Source of the DNA: Rhizophlyctis rosea
Lineage: Eukaryota; Chytridiomycota; Chytridiomycetes; Rhizophlyctidales; Rhizophlyctidaceae
Assembly: GCA_027596075.1 (NCBI GenBank)
Contig: JADGJC010000080.1
Span: 62,001 to 126,000 of the forward strand
Direction of reading: 5' to 3'
DNA: 64,000 nucleotides
The number at the start of each line of letters is the position of its first letter. Position 1 is the first letter of the stretch. Of this stretch, positions 1 through 12,057 are shown one piece after another. The notes beneath the pieces were generated by a model that was given only the letters and a program-made list of their open reading frames with translations, ran no database searches and was not told where the DNA came from. Both the position numbers and the translations under genes were made by a program.

Positions 1-640
1 CCGCAGCGCAGCAAGCAATCCAGAACGCGCAGAACGCGTTGAAGTTGAATCAGGTAACATATCACGTCGAGATGAAGTAACTGCTACATGTTTTTGACCT
101 AAACATTATTTTTAGCAGCTGACCCCTGATCAGCAACGATTGGTGCAAGCACGGCAACAGGCAGCACTGTTGGGATCCGCATCAACTGGAAGCCCCCACA
201 TACCAATGCTTTCACCACAAATACCCGTCGGCAGCCAGGCTCCCTTGCCGTCCCCCCGTCTCACCTCAGTCCAGCAAAACTCCCCACGCCTGGTGGCAAA
301 TGCCATTCCCGCTGGGTCGCCGTCACCTCGTCCAGTCACCCAACTCGTGACCTCTATGATGAACCAAGTGCCTCACCCCACAGTCGGTGTCTACACCCCA
401 CCAATAGTTTCCGCAAGTCCAGTCATTCCAGCTCATCCAGCAGGAGCAGCGCAGCTCAATCAGCAGACGGCGGTTAGTACTGTTCCTGTCACCGCTCCTG
501 TCGCCAGCCCACGCTTCACGCAACAAGCCCCTCCACCTACCCCGGCTGCTAATGCTGAAGTTCAGCCGACGCCGCCAGCACAACCCGCACCTTCTCCCGC
601 GATATCAAACGCAACAAGCGAGTCCAACGGCGGTCCCTAA
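1..640 (+). CDS. Pro/Gln/Ser-rich protein, C-terminal part
   Basis: The gene enters from outside the window. A first partial exon (1-53) encodes an Ala/Gln/Asn-rich stretch. A GT...AG intron follows at about 54-115, and the last exon runs to a TAA at 638-640. The reading frame continues across the junction as ...LNQ-QLTPDQQRLVQARQQ. The visible tail of about 190 residues is low complexity: an Ala/Gln-rich helix-like start, then repeated Ser-Pro, Pro-Pro and Thr-Pro patches with no Cys, no membrane segment and no recognisable fold. Such tails are common in transcriptional co-regulators and RNA-binding proteins, but nothing here names the family. The downstream neighbour is convergent: glycogen phosphorylase stops at 896. 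Confidence 0.7.
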
Positions 641-895
641 CGAGCCAGCACACCTTGTACATATTGGTGTGGCAAATATACCCAATGTCGTGACGTGTAT
701 CAGCTTGCTTGTTGTTTCGCGTAGTGGAAAGGGTATGGATATTCTTGATAGATTTCCGTAATGATGCAGTTCAACCGCCCGCAATGATGGTCATTGAAAC
801 AAAAACAAAAGATTGTATATTCACAACAGATTTCTGCACTTCCAACCAGATCTCAAACAAAACACCACGTATAGTATTGTCCACAACTGTATGAC

Positions 896-3800
896 TCACG
901 CAACACTCAAGGGCTTGACATTCCAAATGCGTTGAGCATATTCTTGGATCGATCTAGGCGTGGTGTCAATATTGAGGTCAAGTGGATACGAGATAAGCCA
1001 ATCATACCTGTCACTGCTGAACTTGCCCATGCTAGCCGCAGCCGTGATACACTTCTTGGCCCAACCAGCTTGGTCCTTGAATGCGGTATCAATCTTGGTC
1101 ATTGTCTCAAGGTCTGGAACCAGATAATGTCAATTGACCAGTACTCCCCAGATGACATTCATCTCAATCTTACATGGCCCAAAGTCCTTGCTGATAAGAT
1201 AATAGTCCGTCCGCAAAGTGGCTGCAGTGAAGGAACAACATCAGCAATGACAACGTGTGAAAGACGAAAGGGGTTCTACCATACCCAAAAGGGGCTCGAA
1301 AATGATGGAGTCGCCAAACTCGTTGTTCTGGATGCTCTGGACAACCTTCTCCAACTTGGGGTCCATAGACGCGTGGCGGTACATCTGTTCATGACGGATA
1401 TCTTCGACTTGGGCGGTGAGCGTGCCAAAAAAGAAGATGTTTTCGTCGCCAACTTCCTCTCCAATTTCGATGTTGGCTGAAAAAGGAAGGTGAGAAACGG
1501 ACCATTTGAGGTTTCGGAACTACGAGTTGCGTCGAGGGGTCAGTCCATACCTCCGTCGACAGTTCCCAAGATCAAACCACCGTTGAGGACGAACTTCATG
1601 TTCGACGTCCCTGAAGCTTCCGTACCAGCCGTGGAGATATGTTGTGAGATGTCACTGGCCGGGATCAGAATCTCTGCAAATGGGAAGATATCAATAACTG
1701 CCCATTTTACAATGCGTCTCGTATACATACCGGCGATGGAAACACTGTAGTTGGGAATGAAGATCAATTGCAAGTGCGGAGAGATTTCTGGATCTTGGTT
1801 GATGACATCGGCGACGTTGTTGATAAGCTTAATGATGAGCTTTGCGATGTAGTAACCGGGTGCGGCTTTTCCGGAGAAGATGACTGCATCGCAACCATTA
1901 TGAGTGGAAGTCGCTTTGACACTGTAAATGACTGACCAACTCACCAACGTGCGGAACGACCTTCGCGCGGTCAGCCTTGCTCAAGCTCTTGAGGTACTCG
2001 TAGCGGTAAATCACACCGAGAATGTTCATAAATTGACGCTTGTACTCGTGAAGACGCTTGCACTGGAGCAGCTTGGGATTAGTTTTTGTCGATTGATTTT
2101 CGGAGAATTTTTGATCCTCACCTGCACGTCGAACAAAGCTTCCGTGTTTACTGTGATGCCAAGTGTGCTCTTGATGTATTCAGCTAGGCGGACCTGTGTT
2201 GACACCACGCATCAGAAACCATAAATGCAGATTTGATGCATACTTTTTGACCTTGTTCTTGTGCTTGACCTCCATCCAAGATTTTTGGAAAGCAGCATCG
2301 TTTGCGAAAGACTTGATTTTGGACAATTGGCTCAAATCTTTCAACCATTGAGTTCCGCCAAGCTTCTGGGAGATAAGGTCACTCAACCAGGGGTTGGCTT
2401 GGTGCAGCCATCTACGGTAGGACGATGGATGTCAGCGTTTGCAAATGTAAAACAGCAATGAAGAGGACGCACCGGCGGGGAGTTACACCGTTGGTCACGT
2501 TAGTAAACTTCTCGGCGCCGTAGAATTCCACAAAGTCGGAGAAAATCTAAGCACGAAGATCAGTCATGTTTACCCACAGATCGCATCAATTGGCGTGAAC
2601 GAGCGAACGTACGGTTGTGCGAACAAGTTCAGAGTGAAGCTCTGTAAATAGCATGATGAGATCCAGAATTTACAGTGTCTCACAGCATGGAAGACGTACC
2701 TGCGACACCGTTGACCCTGTGGGAGCCAATGGCGGCCAAATGAGCCATCCGGACGTACTGCGGGTTACCTTCTTGGATGATGGACATCCTCCGCAACCTA
2801 ATATGCTATGGTTGGTAATGAAACATGATGGTCGGCACTCGAAGAAACATTACTTGTCACGGTCGTTAGGGAACTTCTTCTCGACGGCTTGGAGGAAGAA
2901 CTACAATAGGCCTCATGTTACTCAGATGTGAAGCGGACCAATGCTGCAAAAACTCCGACTCACCAAATTGATGTCAAAGATGATCATCATGTGTCGGGGA
3001 AGGAGATCTTGGATGAGAGGAACAGACCATTTCTCCAAAGCTCTGTAAAGTTCAATTGAGTTTTCGAACCGTGAAATATTGTGACATTTGAAACAGCACT
3101 TACTCAGGCAACACTGTGTGGTTGGTGTACGAGTACGTCTTGGTGACAATATCTGTGACGAGATGTGAGATGAATCTATTTCGTCATAACGCAGGGTTGT
3201 CCCGGTCTTTTACCCCAAGCTTCATCCCAAATCAAGTTCTCCTCGTCCACCAGGATGCGTTGCAACTCAACAATGCTAAGAACATGAAGAAGCACCATAA
3301 GTACCACATATGCATGCAACCTTGATCAATCGAACAATTACCCGAGAGTGGGGTGCGTGTCTAAAAGAAATGGTTAGACTGGATCAACCAGAGCGGACCT
3401 GTACACCCTTACCATTGAGTTGAATGGCAACCTGCTCCGGGAACTCCGACCACGGTCTCGCGGCCTTCTTGAAGCGACGAATAACATCTGGTTCGGAAGA
3501 TCAGGACATTGATGAAAGCAGATCAAACATTCAAAGTCAAACCTTGCAGAGTTGCACAGACGAAGAAGTATTGTTGCTTCAAACGGAGGACTTTCCCAAC
3601 AAGGTGATTGTCGTTGGGGTACTGCGGGACAAATGTGAGTGATGGCGATTCAACTCATGCAGCTTTGAGATTTTGTGGTTGTTTACCAAGACGGACGTGA
3701 TGTTCTCAGCATCCTTCTGCTCCGCCACCGACTTGTCGTAGTTTCCTTCGTTGAAACTGGCGAAATCAAATTCACGCTTGGGCTTGGAACTCCACAGGCG

Positions 3801-5127
3801 GATGTTGATGCAGTTCTTCGTTCCATAACCGGGAATAGGATAATCGTACGCCACGGCAACGACCTTCTCCCCAGCCTAGCGTGACAGTGATCTTAGCACA
3901 GGCCAAGCTTAGCAACCGCATGGGGCACCCACCTCCCAAGTGTAACGATCTACACCTTCGTCGTCCGTGTATTTGTCCACATACCCACGGAAGCAAACTT
4001 CATATGTAACGTCCAAGCGCTCAATTTCCCAAGGATTCCCTACAGCACGATCAGGTCATGAATCATCGCAAAGATCACAATCAAGACAACATTTACCGAA
4101 TGTCAACCAGTAATCGGGGTATTCAGTTTGATAACCGTCGACAATTTTCTGCTGGAAGATACCGTACGTGTAACGGATACCATATCCTGTCAAAGTAGGG
4201 TTAAATGGGCCCTTTGATGATCATACATTGAACAGATGTTTACCCCAAGCCGGATAATCAAGGGTAGCAAGAGAATCTGAGCCATATCATATCAGGTCAA
4301 TGACGACGTCCATGCGCCTTTCAGAGCTTGACAGCTTACCCATGAAACAAGCAGCTAGACGACCTAATGACAGAAGACATATGTGTCAGTCTCCGTCCGA
4401 ATTCTAAAATCAGCATCGAACCTTACCTAAACCACCATTTCCAAGCGCTGCGTCGACCTCCTCATTGATAAAATCTTCCAACCGGAAGCCTACATCTGTG
4501 AGCGCCTTCTGATAGTTTGGCTTCACATTCAAGTTGAGAAGAGCATTATCTAGCGTGCGACCAATCAAGAACTCCAATGACAGATAGTAGACGCGCTTGG
4601 GGTCATTGTGGCTGTGATATTGCTGTGTTGCGTTCCAGTTGTCAATCAGGCGCTCTCGGACACTGTGCCGGTAATGTTAACAGCCGATCTTATGACAACA
4701 AGATGTATGCTATCTAACCTGTATGCCGTAGCCTGGTACGCAGCGAAGTTGTCCATATTGAAGGAACTTCGCGCCTGAAAATGCATGGTGAGACAATGAA
4801 TTTGGGCGCTCATCAAATCAAAATTGTGTACCAAAGTGTGAGTAACATGGTTTATGAAAGACTTTTGAATCGTTTTGTCGTCTGCATATGAAGTAAAAGC
4901 TAAGTCGTGCTGAACAGCAAGTAAGCACAACTCGCAAAGCTTTTACCGTTGCCTTCAGCTTGCGTATACTCCTTCCACAGCTTGATTACTTCGGGCGAGG
5001 GCTTCCATGCTGGGGCCCCTCCGCCGATGGGTCCAGTTGCACTCCTTGTGCGGTTTAGCTTCCCGAGCGGTCCACCGGAGCCAGACCTGCGGCGGCGAGC
5101 ATCACCCATGCCGGAATACATGCTCAT
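896..5127 (-). CDS. GPH1: glycogen phosphorylase
   Basis: Releases glucose-1-phosphate from glycogen using pyridoxal phosphate; cytosolic. The chosen ATG at 5127 opens a basic Ser/Arg-rich leader ([18 protein letters not shown]...), the kind of N-terminal tail that carries the regulatory phosphosite in this family. Family sequence then follows through well over ten short introns: [32 protein letters not shown] sequence, AIQLNDTHPTLG, and the PLP-lysine region [15 protein letters not shown] near 1.6 kb. The family more usually has GTGNMKF, so this copy has Ser for Gly next to the active-site Asn-Met-Lys. The C-terminus ...[14 protein letters not shown] stops at 896. I found no frame break. The summed exons give roughly the usual 850-900 residues. 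The gene is unusually intron-dense compared with its neighbours. Confidence 0.95.
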
Positions 5128-6390
5128 CTTGACAACAAAAAACGTTAGGGAGGGAGCCAGGCGTTTCCAGATATGTAAACCTACGAGTTTAGTGGGGTTT
5201 AGTCGGGTGAGGTGCTACTGAAGATCAGTGTGTTAATTTTAGATGGGCTGGGGAGCTGCGATGGGTAGGGAGGGTTCTTATACGGCGTCACGCGTGGGAG
5301 ACCTTGTAAGCACAACCCTGGGAGATACGGCTTCCGACCTTCTTTTGGGCCAGACCAGGGCTGATTTCGAGGACGCGTTCAAATTGATGCATGAGATGGC
5401 TGACGCGCCACCCAGGGGTTGTTGATGCGAAGTTGGGACAAACTGGACAGAAGCAACCCCAGCATTTGCCCTTTTCCATTCCTCCCATTCCAATAATTTG
5501 ATATTAATGAATTCTCGCTCTGCGTGCTTTCGGCGTATAATGGTCACCAAGGATGACTAAGTGAAGACTGTGTTATGGCCCTACCAAAGGGGCCAACGAA
5601 CTGGCTGGTGACAAAGATCCAGGTATTCGCAGATTCAATCCGCACTTGTGGGCTTTGTGAACTACCCTTTACGGTCCGGATTTGTAGTGCTGTGTTATGG
5701 AAATGTCCTAAGGTTTACATGGGCGCCATAGTTATATTTACAATAATTCTTTGCAGTGGTCATCCACTAATGCTCTTATATGGCCGGATGTACAAGGACA
5801 ACGTTCCAGTTGCCGTTGCTCAGAAGTCGCTTTTTATCTACCGAAGAAGGTGGTCAAATCTTACAAATCATGACATCATCTTAATCATCTTCACCACCAA
5901 ACTTTGTTAACTCCGTTCACAGAAATCAATTGCTGATGGATCTAACAAATTTGAGTAGAACTGGCATAGGAAGACCGAGCACATTCGAAAAGCACTCATC
6001 ATATTGCACAACGAGCAGCGACGCATTCCAATATACCATCACTACGGAGCTCATGGATAGGAGGATGGGACCCCCGTTGGCTGGTTGGGGAACATCAAAT
6101 TGATGCTGACGTGAGCCATTCCTGCACGGCAGGCGATTCTGGTCAACTTTACGTAAGCTGTTCCAAAAACCGGAGAGTTGTCCGCAGCCAGGCCACCTTC
6201 AAGAGTCGAATGGCTGCCCTCAAAATCCAACACCTTCACCCGCAGAAAACATCTGCCAGGGACAATGTTCACAGAGCCATCTGGCGAGTACATGGAGTGC
6301 TTCAACGTCAAGCAAACCTTGCCGTTTCCATCCCCGTTCATTTTTGGTGATATTTGTAACCCAGTCCTTCCCACAACTGGTCTTCAAACA
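5128..6390. other. intergenic region between divergent genes
   Basis: About 1.26 kb separates the phosphorylase start (5127, -) from the next gene (6391, +), so it should hold both promoters. Short ORFs occur on both strands (5575-5910 +, 6051-6374 -) but none shows a family motif. The minus-strand ORF at 6051-6374 (107 residues) has balanced composition and could be a remnant. It overlaps the probable 5' leader of the plus-strand gene. Confidence 0.5.
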
Positions 6391-8357
6391 ATGGCGAGCC
6401 CAGTCTCCACGGACCCCTTGCACACATCGCTGAGCACACTACTCACGGCACTCGAAAACATCGTCTACGACAAGTCAAAGGACGATAGCGGCTTTGGTAC
6501 TTCCTCATCTACAGGAGCGACTGCATCTCTTTCCACCTTTCCTGGAACACCCACTACCGATCAATGGCCGGACCCCCTGTCCCGACGAATCTCCGCAGAC
6601 AAAGTCACCGCCCAACCTTTCCGGTTCCCTGCCTTCGCCCTCTCAGCCGAGACGTCGGATATGCAACTGGATCGTGACAGCAGTCCTATAAAGCGAAAGC
6701 GCGACTCAGAATCCTTCATTCTCCCCGAAGCCAAAGTCCACCGCATCTCCAGTCTCTCGAGCCGACTAGCAAAGACCCACCTGAGCGAACCCGCCGGCTT
6801 AACTTCGGAGTATACGGACGTGGCAGATAGCATGGACATCGGGCTGGATCATTTGGAAAAGAGACCAATACGCCGCGCTGCACGCAGTCGAAATTCGAGT
6901 TTCGACATCTCCCCAATGATGCCGTCGTTGAGGGGTCACGAGTTCCCTCGTCCTGACAGTACTCCTGGGGAAAGGTCCGCATCCAATTGGGGAGGTTGTG
7001 CCACCCACCCAATGACGAACTCGGACGACCCGAGGTGGCCTGCGATACGTAGCGAACTCGGACAGGGTTTGGCCCAGTTGTCAAACGAGGCGCAAAATCT
7101 ATCCTATCCAGAATTTCGCACACTCGTCTCGAACATCAAGGGGAGCGTTGACATTTTGGCGGGCACCGGGATGAACCTCGCAGTGAGTATCATTTTGAAG
7201 AGGCTGTGATTGCCGTACTTCAGAGCTGAATATACAAATGTACCAGGTGACCATACCTTCATGGAGGGATCTCGACAGTAAACTTCAAGATGCCATCCAG
7301 TACATCAGCGTACGTGATCCTCATTGCGGACATATCTGAACATGCGACTGACTTTTCATGCTAGATCGTTGAAGATATCAAAGCAACGGTCACGCAACCA
7401 CTCCCCGCATACAATGATCTTGACACGGCGCTGCATCATATGAGGCAATTCCTAGAAGGGAAACGCCGGCTGTACGGTGGAGGTCTGGCCGACGATTACT
7501 GGGAAGTGCGTGGGTTGCCGACGGAGGAGATTGCGGTTCAACGTTCGGCGTTTGCTGGATGGGTGTACGAATCTGCTTTCAAATTCTTTGTTCAGCTGCA
7601 TACTACTATGCAATCCTTCGGACAAGTTGCCACGGTAAGTGTTTGGGAGGCGGGGAACAAGGAGACTCGCAAGCCAACCACTGAGTCTTCACAATCCAGA
7701 TCATGCAGCATCTGCAGAATGGCCTGGCTTTCGGGGGGGATTGTGCTGATTTTGTACAGCAGCCCGCTCCCCGCAATCTCGTCGACGCTGCATACCACCT
7801 TTTGAATGTTTTTCTTTCCTGGACTGTGGGCCAAAGCGAGCAGCTGGATACCAAAACGGGGAAAGGAAGAGAGGCTCGCGTGATGCTGCTGTTCGATAAT
7901 GTCGTGCGAGCACTGGAAGCCCTTCGATCTTTGCGGCAGTGCGGTGTACTTGTCACTGAAGCCGACATCGGAATGGAGGATCAGGGTAAGTTCATCATGA
8001 AGCAGCTTTTTGGCGGAATTGTGGACGTCCCATGTTGATATTGATTCTCAGATGCCACTCTGGAAACTCTCAGTCAACTATTGGTTGATGCTGGGATGCA
8101 TCTGTTTGGTGCGGCAAGCTCGAATTCTACCTTACCAAGTTCAGGCCGCCGGACTTTAGTAATTGCTATGGCGTGCAAGTACGTCAAGGCAGTCACGGCA
8201 TTGGTGGATGCAACCGAGGATGAGAAGAAACGGATGAAGGTGGGGTGTGCAATGATGAGTGACGACGAATTTGCAAGATCAAGAATTGACCCAATGTTCC
8301 TTTTTGCAGCAATTAATCGCAGCGCTTCCCGCCGAAGCCCAACAGACGGTCATATAA
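6391..8357 (+). CDS. unrecognised protein, 548 residues
   Basis: I do not recognise this protein. Six exons join in frame: 6391-7182, 7247-7309, 7365-7634, 7700-7985, 8052-8239 and 8310-8357. The N-terminal ~200 residues are Ser/Thr/Pro-rich with basic patches (IKRKRDSES, RPIRRAARSRNSS) that look disordered and possibly nuclear. The C-terminal ~300 residues are mostly helical, with amphipathic stretches such as LHHMRQFLEGKRRLYGGGL and VMLLFDNVVRALEALRSL, ending ALPAEAQQTVI. No catalytic motif, Cys cluster or membrane segment is visible. I chose the ATG at 6391; an in-frame ATG at 6178 exists, but the intervening sequence does not look coding. The 3' end faces the septin gene, 260 bases away. 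Confidence 0.75.
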
Positions 8358-8619
8358 AATATTGATGACGGACGCTCGTAGTGTTCTTCCAATGCAAACA
8401 ACATGTACCATATTCACAATACTGCACATTCCAATACACCGACCATCTTTGCAAGGACATCGAGTTCTATTCAAATATATAACAACCCAAACGCATAAAT
8501 TCTATATCCACACAGGGGGCGCGTGAGAACTATCACAAAAAAACGAAAAAAACCAAAGCAAATTAAACAGATTAACTAATGAGACTCCAGTTCCGAATAA
8601 CCCCATCTTTCCCGCCATC

Positions 8620-10247
8620 TTATTTCTTGCGTTGAGCAATGTATTCTTCAAGCTCTTCCTCAAGTTGCTTCACCTGCCGATGTTGGGTCTCGAGATCTTT
8701 GTTGAGCCGGTCTCGTTCCGCGATGAGCTGTTGATGATCATGTGTAAGCCATGATCCTAATCCCCCACGGATGATTGTACATTCTTCCATACCCTTTGCT
8801 CCCATTGCCTAAACCGGTTCTCTTCCATGCGCACTTGCTCCGTGAACCGCTTCCTCAGTGCGTCCTCCTCATCCTTCATCTTGACCTCCAAACCCTTCCG
8901 GGCGCGGACAGCCGGGTCATCATCAGATCTTCCCTCAGAAGTGAGCTTGGCGACACGGAAGTTCTCGTAGTGGTTTTCCTCCGTGCTCGAAATAAGGTCA
9001 TGCATGTGCGTCCTGTTTCAATGGTGTAAGCTCAACATGCCATCATACGTTGTGCTTTTCCATAACGCTCGTACCGGACAAGCAAGTTGCGGAGCTTCTT
9101 GAAATCGCAATGGTTTTCGTTCTCCACTATGCACCAGCCCGAGGTTCAGTTCAAGGTACACATTCGCGGCAGGCTCACTTCCATGACCCACCTTCGGCGA
9201 CACCCCACAAATATTGACGACCCCGCACTTTTTGTCCATCAACAACCACATCTGTCTCACTGGCAATGATGGAGAAGGGCATTGCAGACTAATGGCGAGA
9301 TATTAAGCGATCATCCATTTCAAACGACTGTCAATATGACGTACCAGCATGCTTTGGTTCCGGCGTGCACTGTCTTCGTCATCACTGTGGGCAGGAGGGC
9401 TGTAGATGTTGATGTTGTTGGCGGAAATGCAGTCGCGGATCTAAAGAACTTGTCAGCGACAGGCAGGAAGTTCGCAGAACTTCAAAAACATACTCGGTCC
9501 TTGAAGGTCAAGAGATCAGCGGGCGTGATGGTATCGGCCTTTGCTACCACGGGAATCAGGTTGACACGAGTTCCGAGCTGCTTCATGACTTCGATGTCCA
9601 AAGGCTTGAGGCTTTCGGTTGGAACATGCGCATCAGATTCACGCCCGTTGTATGTCCTCCAAGGAGAATGATCCACTTACGTATGGCCCGTGGGTTGGAT
9701 GAAGTACAGGCACACGTGCACGCGCAAATCATCAACTCCCCGGCGTTGCGCCCTCCCTTCGCCCGTCATGTATCCATGGTGTTGTTCGTCAAGGAACTCC
9801 ACAATGGGAACCCAGCAATCCTGGTTGTTCACGTAATCTCCAAAGCCGGGCGTGTCAATCACGGTCAAACGAACATTGAAGCCCTTCTCCTCAATTTCTA
9901 TATGTGTCCGTTCAGTGTATGCTCGGCAGGTGTCACTGACGATACGAACCAGCACGAACGACATCAATTTGGACAGTCCTCTCAAGCTGCTTTTGGAACC
10001 GGTGCTCAGGCTTTTTGTATTCGCGGAGGAGGGTGGTGAAGAGAGTGTTGACAAAAGTGGTTTTTCCAAGACCAGATTCACCTGCAGAAAGGGTGTGAAC
10101 ACAAGGCGTTGCAAAACGCAATCAGCATCGCGTGCACATACCGACAACCATCACGGTGAAGTTTGCCCCTTTTCTTGACACGATGCGATGCCGTTGGTTG
10201 GGCAAGTTGGCAATGCCGATGTGGGGAGTACCAGCTGTGACCGCCAT
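8620..10247 (-). CDS. septin, Cdc12/AspC-like
   Basis: GTP-binding filament protein that assembles into hetero-oligomers at the cell cortex and septum. Starting at 10247, the protein opens with a short polybasic lead-in ([16 protein letters not shown]), then the P-loop [15 protein letters not shown], the switch motif DTPGFGD, and the G4 motif AKAD in [14 protein letters not shown]. Next come the septin-unique element around [19 protein letters not shown] and a C-terminal coiled coil ending [14 protein letters not shown], with the stop at 8620. The lead-in and coiled coil favour the Cdc12 group; the exact paralogue is less certain than the family. A sequence resembling a splice acceptor (ttactttcag) lies just upstream of the ATG, so a 5' UTR intron or a short extra coding exon is possible. 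Confidence 0.93.
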
Positions 10248-10769
10248 GGCTGAAAGTAAACCTAAGAAAACAGGACGCGGTTGAGCGATCTACAACGGCT
10301 CGCGTTCGTGAAGGACTCAGCGCTCTAAACGCACGTGAATGAACTGCTGCGCTAGCTTCTACTCGTCCACTGACAACTTCCTTTCTGTTCGAACGACCTG
10401 ATTTCGAAGTGTGAATGGAATTGGAGCGTGGGAAAGCCGGCGGAGGACAACACGGCGGGCACACTTGCCGGTTTGGCGTCCTTTGAAGGCCGAAGGTGTG
10501 ACAAGTTTGGCGCGTGGCTTGAATCAGGTCGAATGTGAGCTGCCTTGGGGCTGGCCCTGGACGGAATTGGGTCATCATATGTGACACACAACGATCAAGA
10601 CGTCAGCGAGGTGGGGTTGCGTTGTGTCAGGGTCTGAACACTGCCAGCAACTCTTGGCAGAATTTCCCTCTCATCTTCATTCCATCTTCAGGAACCATTT
10701 TCCGCTTGAACACAACTACCCAAGTTATCACATAACCTTTTTCGTAATCTTCATCATCGAACATCAAAT
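10248..10769. promoter_or_regulatory. shared divergent promoter region, septin / BAR protein
   Basis: 522 bases separate the ATG of the septin gene (reading left) from the ATG of the Rvs161-type BAR gene (reading right). No ORF here shows protein-like character. Because the genes are head to head, this segment must contain both core promoters. I could not identify a specific operator by eye. Confidence 0.5.
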
Positions 10770-11917
10770 ATGAGCTGGTATGCTGAGCATGATGTGACGG
10801 CAAGAGGGCTGTTCCTAAAAGTTGACTTGCAGGCACGGATTCAAGAAGGTCGTCAGTCGTGCTACCACACAGGTTATGCAGTCTGCGGGTGCGCTAGAGA
10901 AGACGGTAAGCACACTCCCACGTCATTGTTTCTGGGTACAGAGTGCTTATGATATTTATTTTCCGGGAATAGGTGGACAGAGAGTTTGAGGAGGAAGAAA
11001 AGCGTTTCCGAAAGTAAGTCGCACGACTGATATCGGCGCATAGCGCGATGCCTGAAGGATTTTTCCATTTCAGCCTCGAAGCCAAAGTCGATAAGCTCCA
11101 TAAGGAGGCAAAAGGATACCTTGATGCCGTTCGAGGTTAGGTTCAGCGTCCACGTGGTGGACGGAATCCATCATCTAAACTTCCTATTTGTAGCTATGAC
11201 ACTAGCCCAACAACGAATCGCCGATACCGTAGATCATTTCTACGAACAGGGCGCGCCGCTGGGCTATGCAGGCATGCAGTATAAGCTAGCAGTCCAGAAA
11301 ATTGATGAGGATGCGAAAACCGAGTTGGTACGTTCAATCAACATCAGCGAACACATGGGACGATGGTATTGAGGTATCTCTCCTGAACAGGATACAAATT
11401 TCCGAGTCACGGTTCTAGATCCTCTGGGCAAACTCGCTGCAGTCTTTCCTGAATTCAATGAAACCATCAAGCGGAGACAAAAGAAGCTGCTGGATTATGA
11501 CCGGTTACGGAGCGGTGTGAGGAAACTGGTGGACAAGCCGTCAGATGATCCATCGAGACTTCCTCGCGTACGTAGTGGCCACTTGTATTAGCTTATCTCG
11601 TTTATAATTTCCCGATGACCCTTATCGAATACTTCCAATACTAGGCTGAATCCGAAGCGAATCATGCTCGCGAACTTTACGAAACCCTCAACCGCACATT
11701 GCTCACCGAAATTCCGAAACTCATCGACTTACGCGTACCCTACCTCGACCCATCATTCGATGCTCTTGTAAAGTCCCAACTTCGCTTCAACGAGGTTGCA
11801 TACAGCAAGTTGTGCGAGATCAAGAACGCCTTCCCAGCAGATGACAAAAGTTTGGAAGGACAGGCGGAGAACGTGTTGCAGCAGATGAGGGAGCTTAGCA
11901 TTTGTGCGTCACACTAA
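10770..11917 (+). CDS. RVS161: BAR-domain protein, Rvs161/Hob3 (amphiphysin/BIN3) type
   Basis: Curved-membrane-binding BAR protein that works with actin at endocytic sites and the cell cortex. Seven exons join in frame to 255 residues, close to the family length: 10770-10777, 10833-10905, 10973-11013, 11074-11135, 11194-11327, 11391-11567 and 11645-11917. The start is an 8-base coding exon, ATGAGCTG, whose split third codon completes MSWHGFKKVVSR, the hallmark N-terminus of this subfamily (MSW-GFKK). The N-BAR helices follow (LEKTVDREFEEEEKRFRNLE, then IADTVDHFYEQG). There is no SH3 domain, which separates it from Rvs167. It is divergent from the septin gene and convergent with the NUS1 gene, which ends 140 bases away. 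Confidence 0.95.
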
Positions 11918-12057
11918 TTGCATGATTGTGGGAGTTGCGAAGACGGAAACCCGCTCCAGATGGTTTGTAGTATTTGCAGAATATGTACAATGAGGTGGAG
12001 AGGAAAGTGTGTACGGTTGCGTGATGTAATGGAGTTCAGGAAGTGGCGGGGTTCATT

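Noticed and set aside
5575..5910. 111-residue plus-strand ORF between glycogen phosphorylase and the next gene
   Set aside because: No family motif, lies in a divergent promoter region, and composition varies along its length.
6051..6374. 107-residue minus-strand ORF, balanced composition
   Set aside because: No start context or homology cue and overlaps the leader of the gene at 6391; kept only as a comment.
10078..10587. 169-residue minus-strand ORF over the septin start and promoter
   Set aside because: Arg/Cys/Ser-rich shadow frame; the septin P-loop is in another frame.
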